Assembly (NCBI GenBank): GCA_022702545.1
Contig: JAHRBC010000008.1
Span: 1,240,001 to 1,304,000 of the forward strand
Origin: Phycomyces nitens
Taxonomy: Eukaryota > Mucoromycota > Mucoromycetes > Mucorales > Phycomycetaceae
Length of the DNA: 64,000 bases
Direction: 5' to 3'
The position numbers and the translations under genes are program-made. The notes beneath the pieces were generated by a model. It searched no databases, was not told the DNA's origin, and saw only the letters and a list, made by a program, of their open reading frames with translations. Of this stretch, positions 52,601-61,880 are shown piece by piece. Positions within the stretch are counted from its first letter, which is position 1. Every line of letters begins with the position of its first letter.

Positions 52601-54697
52601 AAATTACACTCTTTGGCACGGCCCGATAGCTTGGACTGATATCCACCGTCTTGCAGTGCATGATGTCTGGTTTTGGGATAACTGTTGGAGGCGTGGTGAG
52701 AATACGACCAGTGGGCTCATACCCAACCATGGTCTTGAATGCATCAAACAATCTCTTGTTGTTGCCCAAAAACACCTGTACTTGGTCAATAAGAATGTTC
52801 ATGTCCACGATCTGTTGGCTATAGAGGTTGAGGGTCTTGAGGAACTCTTCGTACGATGGCTTGTTTCCGATATGCTTTCTTATTCTCTCAAACAGAATCT
52901 CGTCTTCCGAAGACACAGAGGGGCGGCCGGGATCTGATGAGCCAGAATATTCGTATCTGTCCATGTCTGGGCCCTGGGAGCCCTGTCGAGATAGCTCCTG
53001 GTCACTGTCTCTTGAATTGAATCCCTTTGAGCGTTTTGTCTGTTGCACCCATACTAGAGATTAGCCACTGGGCTGTTTGTGTGTATGTGTGTATGTGTGC
53101 GCTTTTTTTATATATATTTTAACGAGAGGAATCTGTGGTTCACTTGCCATTTTCTTCTTCTTTCCAGGTGGAACGGTTTGGCAGCTCTGCGGTGGTCCAA
53201 GTATGCTTCTCTTTGACCCTAATAAACACACACACACACACACACACACATCTTTTTTAGTAAGCTGTCTTGCAAAATATCGGGGTTTACCTCTGTCGTA
53301 AACTGGGGCATTTTGGCCAGACACATCGGGCAAAAACAGTTTGAATTCATGCAGCAGATCAGGGGATCCGTTAAAGAGGTACTGGACCTGCGAATAGACC
53401 TAGTTTGAACCACAGCACAATCCACACAATAAAGCAACTGTCAGGAAACTCAAGGTCTATATATAAGCCAATTGCTTACATCCTGGATAGCCTTTTCGTC
53501 TCTCTGGTACATTTGAAGTATTTCTAGAAATTGCTTGTAGGTATCTGGATCGTTTGCAAACCGGTTCTTTAGGAGCACAACAATCAATTGAATATCCCAA
53601 TTATGCTTTAATTGCAAAATGCAAATGCTACCTTTATCTTGTTGACATAGTTGATTGCATGGTTGAATTCAATTGGCGGACGTCTAGTTCCAGTGTTGTG
53701 GGGAGATTGCTCTGTAGGAGTGGTTGTGGTGGTTGAGGGTGGTTCTGACTGATGGACGGGTTTCAAGGGAGGCGGTAAGTATGGCATAGAGCTTGTGTGA
53801 CTGGTGTTGGGACGGCCTGGCATTAGAAGACTGCCATGAACGGGGTCTGTCTGGTCTGGAGGACGGGAATCCGAACCCCCAGTGGTGGTTGTGATTCCTC
53901 CGGGAGTAGTGACACGAATAAGGTCTGGCTCGCGGGGATCTTCAGAGCACTCGATGCGGTATCCTGGCGGCAAAAAGGTATTGAACCCAGAAACGAGGTT
54001 TGGGTGGCCCTTGAAGAGGGTCGATACTCTCTCGATCACTCCTGGAGTGTCGATCCTAAGACACCAAGGGTTAGCTTTGGAGATTGGCATGAATTGAGAG
54101 GTGGGTTATTTACGATTGGCTCTTAAAGTCTTTCATTATGTCCAGGAACCGATTATAGACGTCCGGTTGATCCGAGAACCGCACTTTGACCAGGTCAAGG
54201 TAAGTAAGTGCATCCCTAACATTCAAGGGCCGATAGTTTGCCTGGGTGGAGTCCTGGGATGACTGGGATGCATTGGCAGCTGGACTGCTGGCACGGGCCA
54301 CACTAGGGGGCCCAATTGCTTCAAAACCGCCCAGAGGACGAGGAGGCAGCAGAGAAGATATGGGAGCAGTCATTGTCTGATGGTGGTCTTGGGGTTGGAA
54401 TCCTACCATGCCTCCAAACGCATGAGCTGGTGACGCGTTTGGGTAGGGAAGGTTAGAAGACGGGTGGTAGAGTTCCCCCGCCCTAGGCTGTGGTAGAGCG
54501 AATGCCGCTACTGAAGTCTTCTTGGGTGGTATTGACGGAAGATGATGTGCATAGGTCGGGGGCTGCGGAGGAAGAACAGAGGACCCCGAAGGCCTCCTAG
54601 AATTAGAACAAGGAACGTCAGATAATCTACTTTGTTGACCAGCCAGCGATTTGTCTTACGGATTGCTGGGTAATGGCAACTGGCTAGAGCTTGTCAT
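49643..54697 (-). CDS. SIN3: SIN3-type transcriptional co-repressor scaffold (15 exons)
   Basis: Scaffold of the Rpd3/HDAC histone deacetylase complex, nuclear. Exons on the minus strand: 54697-54660, 54596-54114, 54055-53632, 53566-53480, 53399-53291, 53218-53144, 53053-52608, 52538-52381, 52302-52017, 51958-50984, 50910-50787, 50703-50534, 50462-50304, 50208-50042 and 49982-49643. Frames join to 1346 residues. PAH1 is at about 137-210 ([17 protein letters not shown]), PAH2 at 300-370 (NYVNKIK then [17 protein letters not shown]) and PAH3 at 455-515 ([20 protein letters not shown]). The Sin3 HDAC-interaction region is near 560-760 ([39 protein letters not shown]). An acidic linker and the C-terminal Sin3 domain ([33 protein letters not shown]) follow. 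An in-frame upstream ATG at 54907 would add 70 residues; the pyrimidine-rich DNA before 54697 favours the shorter start. The exon 6 donor (GTGAAC) is weak. Confidence 0.92.
53226..53250. repeat. (CA)12 microsatellite inside a SIN3 intron
   Basis: Dinucleotide run within the 72-base intron 53219-53290, on the coding strand a GT run between donor and acceptor. Length variation would change intron size by a large fraction. Confidence 0.85.
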
Positions 54698-55137
54698 TAA
54701 GAGAAAGTATACGTGGTGAGGGAGGGAAGCAAGGGGAGGAGGGGTGGGGGTGGGGGGTGACTTTTCTTTTTTTTTGTTAACTGAGTTGGCTATTTCCTGT
54801 CCCTTTCTCTCACTCTGGCGGTGATTCAATCCATCAAGCCACTTCTCAGGTAAAATAACGGAGTGGGTTTGGTAGTCAATGTCACACTCGAGCCCATTAC
54901 TTTCCATAATGTCATTCTCGTTGCCATCATCACCTACATCACCAACCCTTCGACCACAGGCCCCACCACCATGGCACTATGCCCTGCGGACAAGCTATAC
55001 TCTCAACTACCCTCCCAGCAACACAGGTATAGAACATTTGTTTCGGTCTGCCTGAAAAATGAAGACTCTATTTGTAGGCCAATTATTTCTTTAATTGATC
55101 GATATAATACTACTCACTTCTTTAAGCTTACCTGACC

Positions 55138-55914
55138 ATGGCAAATATCAAGCGCTCCGGAGAGACGTCGATGCACTCGCTGGCCTTTCAGTCGTTTGTC
55201 GATGAAGATGCCCGGTTCCTTACCTTTCTGCTGGCCATGAACAACAATAGTCTTATGGGCGATATTCGATCCGACCCTCAGGCCAAACTATGCTGGTAAT
55301 GTGTGGTTTTTTATTTATTAAAACGATAAATAAATCGACTGTAGACTCTTTATGTTTGTTTGTTAAACAGTGAAACTGTGCTGTACTTAGGATGATGCCA
55401 AAGTCGAGCGAACAATACCATTTCTCGGGAAAGTTCTACATTGCATCGTCTCCCACCCAGGTCACTCGTTTCCCCCCACCCAGAGTCAGTGAACAGCTAC
55501 CGGCCGCAGTTTATTGGGAAACCGAGAGACGCAGACAATGGAGCCTGATGAGCAACAAGACCAGAGCTAGCTACACCTGGCCATCCCAAGGCGAGGTCCC
55601 CAAGGCCGACCGCCTTTCGTTTTCGTGCCAATCATTGGACTGTCTGATGGACAAGGAGACTCCCAAGATTGGGGTTGCTGGCACACCCGAAGAGATGATA
55701 AAGGTTGTGCATGACATTGCCATGGACAACTTCTGTCTCTTGGTCTACAAAATCACCCGTGTTGACCACCTTGACTACTCAGTATTTCCACCAAAAAGAA
55801 TCGTAAGTGATATTTTAATTGGCTGGCCCTTAAAAGATTCTAACTCGACTATATAAGATTTACACCTATTCGCTCAAGAACAACACATGGTCCGTGCAAG
55901 AGGCCAATCCCTGA
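55138..55914 (+). CDS. Pyridoxamine 5'-phosphate oxidase-like FMN-binding protein (Alr4036-type)
   Basis: Exons 55138-55295, 55391-55802 and 55858-55914 join in frame (TG|GTAATG, ATC|GTAAGT; acceptors CTTAG and TAAG) to 208 residues. Landmarks: RFLTFLLAMNNNSLMGDI then DPQAKLCW|MMPKSSEQYHFSG, the typical split-barrel segment LCWYFPKSREQFRI of this family, and the C-terminus W-x2-QEANP. Such proteins are predicted to bind FMN; a substrate is not known. Compared with relatives about 20-30 residues seem missing at the N-terminus, since MANIKRSG aligns with an internal LATIKPSG. An upstream exon is therefore likely, for example from ATG 54971 (context CCACCATGG), but I could not find a phase-compatible junction. 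Divergent from SIN3, sharing a short promoter region. Confidence 0.7.
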
Positions 55915-56436
55915 AATATAAAAATAAAATAAAAATAAGATAAAACAACAACAATCTTTGATCGAGTTTACGATTCCTTGGTCTTTATGAATTTGTCTGG
56001 ATTGTTTGATATCTATAGCAAAAAACCATGGAGTTTCAGAGTGTTATAGATTGTTTCAATATGTTTTTTAAAGAAATTGTCGTTCATGTGAATTTCATAT
56101 AGGTAGTACCATTATTCGTATAACATGAGCATTTTTTATTAAATGTACCATATATATATAATATATATATTGACCCAAATTTGGTCCCTTTCTTTTCCTT
56201 TTTCCTTGGCCAGTCTTATTAAACTTGGAGATGTATATATTATGGCTATTAAAGTGTTTGGAGAAACCAAATTTAATAGCCAGAATATTTCCTGTACCTG
56301 AGATTATTTTTTTGTTGCTTCTGTCGGACTTTCTTTCTTTCTCTCTGTCTCAAGTGGAGTCGGAGTTGCGCGAGACATTGTCAAGAGACGAGAATCGTTT
56401 GACCGTTTTGCCAATCTGTCACATCCTTCTGTCATT

Positions 56437-59293
56437 ATGGATTCCAGAGAGATTGAATCAATCTCAAAGAGGATTGCAACCCTGTGGACCGAAAGTCTCA
56501 AAAAGCGCAGACTACTGTTCTCTCGGTCAGAGCACTCAGCCTCTTCTGATTCCAGACCAGGTCAGGGCAATCACTTTATCGAATCTCTTTGGCACCGAAG
56601 CCAACGGTCTCTGGTCTATGACGATTCAGAGATTATGGTACAGATTAAAATAGAGATAACAGAGAGAGAGATAATATATCTGATGCCTTTTTCTGAAAGA
56701 AAATCGCCACAACCTCCAACCAAAATAAAATATATATTCAAAAATAACTTATTCTGAACTATTTGGCATCAATAATGGGGTTAGGAACTTGCTCTAGAGT
56801 ATATTCCTCTGCAGACCCTTTACGAGCACGCCGAAAAGGCCGCTGACGAGAACGATGACACGACAGTGGACGATGAACTTGTCAAGAGTATGATGCACTG
56901 GTTCAAGACTGAATTCTTTACCTGGGTTGACCAGCCGGCTTGCAACTATTGTCAGGCAAGTGATTCAAACACTGGCATGTTTCATGCATATCATATATAT
57001 TTAAACATGGTTGGGATGTATAGGGCAGCACTACAAAGTATGGATCTGATACAGGTACCAAGCAAGAGAAGCAGGATGGGGCGAATGTGGTGGAGCTTTA
57101 CAAGTGTCAAAAGTGTCGCAAGATTACCCGCTTTCCTCGCTATACGTAAGCCTATCTTGTTTGCCATTCTTTTATTTTTCTTTCTTTCTCAAATGTGTGT
57201 ATATATATATGTTTTTTAGGAGCATACCAAAGCTGCTAGAGACAAGAAGAGGCCGATGTGGAGAGTGGGCAGATGTAAGATCATTTTGATTTTAATCAGT
57301 GATGAAAGATTAATTATTTGTTACATGTTTTGTTGCCCAGTGCTTTACGCTGTGCTGTAGATCGGTTGGTGCTGAAGCTAGACTGGTGCTGGACACAACA
57401 GGTACAGAATCCCATGGATTGAATGTATAAGATCTTGATGATGTTTGTTTCAAAGACCATGTGTGGACCGAGATCTACTCTGAGCATCACCAGCGCTGGA
57501 TACACTGTGATCCATGCGAGGATGCATTTGATACCGTAGGTCAACCTAGATTGCGTACCCAAAAAAAAAACAAAAACAAAAATAATTCAATCCATACAGC
57601 CTTTGGTGTACAGTGAAGGATGGAACAAGAAGCTTGCCTACTGTATTGCCTTTTCCCCAAAAGAAGTGGTCGATGTCACAAAGAGATACACCATAAAATG
57701 GGATGAGACACTCCAACGACGCACGCTGACCAGTGAAGAAGAGTTGGCAAAGGTACAGACCAAAAGGGGTTGGTTGGTTGGCTGGCTGAATGTCTTTACT
57801 GACCCTTTTTTTGTTTTTTGTTTTACAAAGTCTATTTCTGACATGTGTGCCATGAGACAAAGGAACCTAAACAACGAGACCCTGGCCATCTTGCGAGAGA
57901 GAAGAGACATGGAGAGGAAGGAGCTCGAGGAGTCCATCAAGCGTACACACGTCAGCACAAGTGAGATGACTGGACGCAAGAGTGGTATGGCTGTCTGTGT
58001 GTTTATTATGGGTCCTGTCAAGATTGCCAATCTTTTGTTTTTTAAAAATATGCTTCTAAAAGGGTCCTTGGAGTGGAGAAGCCAACGTGGAGAGTTTGAT
58101 GGTGTCAATGCTGAATCGTCCAGGATAATCAAACCGTATCTGAATGGCAAGTCAATTTTAAATAATCAGTGGCTGTTGATCTGGTTCCTCTGTATCTGAC
58201 TTGGCAGCCTATTGTGGGCAACCTTGAGCTTAGATTACAAGGTCCAAACAGAGAATCCAGAGTTTAGCACACTTGAATTCCTTGGAGCCGCCTCTCCTCT
58301 TTTGAGTGATCTGGATACCAGCCCAAACCCTCTGGCCAAACCAATTCGTCTAACACAGGCCATCCAGAGCCAGTGTGGCGGTGTATTCTTGAAGGATACC
58401 GTCAATTTGATGGATCCCCAGATAAAGGGACTCGAAATCGAGTTTTCTTTGAGAGTGACCAATTCAGAAGGAGGTCCTGCATGGGGTGGTGCAGATGGCC
58501 TTGCTCTTGTTATACAGGCTCAAAAGAATGTGCTCTTGGGAAATGGTGAGTCTGGCAGCCATTGCACTGAGGTATCTAAATCTCAAAATTGCACAATCTA
58601 GGTGACTCTGGAATGGGTTATGATGGTCTTGTTGACAGGTAAAAGAGCAATAGATGTGTGAGAGAGAAGGAGGGATGGCCGGGAGCAATGGATTCTAATG
58701 AGCATATGTACCCACCCATCCACTCAGTCTGGCCATTGAATTTGATACCTACAAAAAGTAAGTTTATATATATATATATGCATAGATAAAAATATGGCCT
58801 CTACAGGCAAGCACTAGAACTAGATGGAGAATAGCATCCCATTTGACTATGATTATTATGATGCTGTTCATACAATCATACTCCATATACCAAATAACAA
58901 TACCAATAATCATAATATTTTAACTATCATTCTAGTGTGGACAGATACAATGATCCTTCTGATAATCACATCAGTCTCCATGGACGCCTTCCACCTAATC
59001 CCAATAGTGCCTCTCACACCCACTCTCTTGGCCAGACCTCCAAGATCCCGCCACTCAATGATGGACAATGGATCGATGTCCGAGCAAGGTTCTTGACGGC
59101 AGAGAACATGGTTGAAGTGGCCTTGCGAAAGGACACGCCGACCTACAATGTGGTCTTGACAGTCAATGATGTCCAGATTACCAAATACTTGAATAATTCC
59201 TCAAACACTGTGATTGGATTCACGGCTGGAACAGGAGGATTGGTACAGAACAACGATATCAGTCTCACACGAGTGGCTCTATACCGCTCTTAA
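56437..59293 (+). CDS. PNG1: Cytosolic peptide:N-glycanase (PNGase) with C-terminal L-type lectin-like domain
   Basis: Removes N-glycans from misfolded glycoproteins during ER-associated degradation. Core exons: 56798-56955, 57024-57145, 57220-57274, 57341-57401, 57456-57535, 57600-57752, 57831-57984 and 58063-58150. Visible are two zinc CxxC pairs (CNYCQ, CQKC), the catalytic Cys ([10 protein letters not shown]), His (TDHVWTEIY) and Asp ([12 protein letters not shown]), and the [15 protein letters not shown] end. Further exons 58208-58545, 58602-58638, 58728-58757 and 58936-59293 continue in frame. They encode an L-type (legume-like) lectin fold: [44 protein letters not shown] and IGFTAGTGG. 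The first exon (from ATG 56437 to about 56637, ending VYDDSEIM) does not match the next in phase, so a micro-exon or another junction is missing. The 56956-57023 intron has a GC donor. The link between PNGase and lectin uses a weak donor (GTCAAT). Confidence 0.8.
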
Positions 59294-60075
59294 TCTACTA
59301 TAATTTGATTGATTGATTGAAAAGTCATAAAAACCACTCCAACAAAAGAGAGAGAGAGAAAGAGTCGAAAATAATAAAGTGCTTTAAAGATGGAGATGTG
59401 AGTGTAGGGCCCAAATGGAAGGGAGAGAGACAGAGAGACAGATAGAGAGGGGAGAGGGCCAAAATGAGGGGAACAAATCTCCCTGATATTGAATCAAGCA
59501 TATATAATCTCCCTTTTTATTTGCCGCTTGGAAATAAGCACAAGAGAATTCTCCTTGCCTCAGACTGTAAGCCAACTCACTGTAGAAGATTATAAATAAT
59601 AATGTGTGTCTCCTACAGTAAAATAAAGGGCCTTGGTCTGGATATTGTATACTCTTGATAGCCTAATCATTACTGGATTTAGGCTCCAGGTCTCTAATGA
59701 GCACCATCTTTGTTTTTGTTTTTTCGGTCCTTGGTTGGTTGGTTGATGGGGGGGAATAAATATCGATATCAAGACCATGTTTGTTGACCAAGCTTTCTTG
59801 TTTGGTTCTTTAACCATGGTTATTCTCTTTTTTGTTTATTCTTTTTCTTTTTTTTTAAAGCCGTCGTGCGGTCCCCTTTAATGCAATTCCCCTGAATCTC
59901 CTGCTGCTCATATGGATCATCTTGACCAAGAAGATGAAAAAAAAGGTGAATAAGGAGTGGAGGACCTGCCTCTCTTTCTCATTCTCTTTCTCTTGACCCA
60001 CAATCCCCCACTACTCTGTCCTCAGACACACTTTTAGATACCGATCTACCATCAACTAATTCACCATATTAAAAG
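59294..60075. other. Intergenic, nothing recognised
   Basis: Contains GA-rich and poly(T) stretches; small frames (59384-59575, 59590-59817, minus) have no support. A CT-rich tract (59970-60000) is probably the leader of the next gene. Confidence 0.4.
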
Positions 60076-61167
60076 ATGCGTGTGGCTGGATATCTGTGCT
60101 TATTATTTGTTATCCATTGTCTTGTTGTCGAGGCAAGATTCCCATTGATCGGAAGAGGTATTTCTAGACTAAAGGTGCTTCTGAAAACACTCGTACTAAA
60201 TTTGACTCTATAGCTGATCCTGTACCAGGTAATATATATAAACACACACACACACTCTTGTCGATACGTGGTGTAAATAATAATGTTAATAATGTTAATA
60301 ATCATAATCATAATAATAATAATAATCATGTTAATAATGTCTAGTTGAACCAGGTGCTGTTCAGCCTAGCAACCCTCAGCCGAATCCAGCACCCGTGGCC
60401 ACTGCTACGGCCACTCCCACCAACGCTGCTGCTCCACCTGCCGGCGCTGGTCCAGCCTCAGCATTAAATACTGCACCAACCGTCTCAGCATCAGCTAATG
60501 CGAGCCAGACGAATGCAACCCAGTCTGCAGCACCCAACAACGTCAATCCGTTTGTAGGAAAGCCAACCTCGGCTTCGTTTAGCAATGACATCCCACCTGC
60601 CTACCTGACCTGGAAGAAGCCGATTCCAAACCAAACCTTTCCTCCACTCTACAAGATTGGTGTTTCCAACATCACATTTGAGTGGACGGTTGACCCACAG
60701 ATCCTCAAGGTCCAGCCAGTCAATATCACGGTCGCCTTGGCAAACCCTCAGAAACAGACCTTTACGGCTGCCATTGTTCCCGGCACAGCCACATCGGCCA
60801 ACTGGGACCTCGCACGTCTGGCACCTGGATCACCTCTGATGGTCGGCTACTACACGGTATGGGTGTACGATCAAAGGGGTCCCAAGGCGTTTCCTAGTCC
60901 TGGCTGGCTAATGCCCGATGCAAGACTGGTTGTGGCCATGTACAGCACGGAAGCATACGTGGGAAGAACTGATTGTAAGTAGAGTCAATGCTTGGTTGGT
61001 TGATTTTGGTTTTGGTTTTTTATTAACAAAGTATTCTAGCCATGTTTTGCCCTACCTGCTACCTCGGCAGTGCCAGTTCCTTGCGAGAATCGTTTTTCCC
61101 TCTTGCTGCAGCATTTGGCGTTGCGCTCTGCACCTCTATTATCATGATATTTTCTCTTTTGCAATAG
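60076..61167 (+). CDS. Secreted/cell-surface Ser-Ala-Pro-rich protein (DUF7137-like), 284 residues
   Basis: Exons 60076-60157, 60214-60228 (only 15 bases), 60345-60974 and 61040-61167 join in frame. The N-terminus MRVAGYLCLLFVIHCLVVEA is a signal peptide. Residues about 40-95 are a low-complexity Ala/Pro/Thr/Ser region (likely O-glycosylated). Then comes a beta-sandwich-like domain (LYKIGVSNITFEWTVDP, ITVALANP, LMVGYYTVWVYDQRG) resembling the fungal DUF7137 or Kre9-like type. The C-terminus has CPTCYLGS and a final hydrophobic segment (FPLAAAFGVALCTSIIMIF) fitting a membrane or GPI anchor. Function unknown; a cell-wall or membrane-surface role is inferred. Confidence 0.7.
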
Positions 61168-61880
61168 TGATCCCACTGGTTCTTTAAGCTTTCAACTTTA
61201 TAAATGAAAAAAAGAATCAGAGCCCTTTATTATTTTTTAGTTGTTGTTGCTGTTGTTGTTGGTGACCATATTCAAGCATCCCCCACTCCAAAAAGATTTA
61301 ATCCATATTCATGTCCACCCACATATAAAAATATATATATATTAGTTTTATTTTCTTAAAGAAATAAACCCTTGGCCCGCCCACACAACCATTATTAATT
61401 GTGCAATTTATATATACACACAAATTTTTGACAATTGATCCAGACACATTTGGCAACATGATGGTGACACTAACAATGTCGATTATACAAAATCCGGCTC
61501 CAATGCGCACCGGTACCCACACCAAGCATTCAATTGACAAGTGAGTGCAATGTGCTTGACCTGGCTCCCCCGACCAAAAAACGACAGCCACGATCCTACA
61601 AGACATGCAAAGAAAAAATTTATAATCAAAATTAAAATAATAATAATAATAAAGCACACTCAAGATCGATCTTTATTTTATTTTATTTTGTTTGTTGTCG
61701 GGAAGCAAATAGGGTACAGTCACTTTACCAAGTATCTCTCACTCTCGCTATTTTATTTTTTTACGCACCAACCTCGCTCTCTTCATTATTGCACAAATAC
61801 ACGCACACTACTACTACCACCGCCCCCCTTTTTTCCTATTATTATTATTCTAAATTGCACAGGCACACGCACTAGGCATC
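61168..61880. other. Intergenic between surface protein and chromodomain gene
   Basis: AT-rich with GTT-repeat near 61242-61260 and TAA/ATT tracts. Frames on both strands near 61298-61906 are AT-driven and unsupported. The final 100 bases are C/T-rich, a probable leader. Confidence 0.4.

Noticed and set aside
58151..58207. Lectin exons as a separate gene
   Set aside because: No ATG with a promoter-like leader precedes them, and phase-compatible splicing links them to PNGase. Kept as one gene with the doubt stated.
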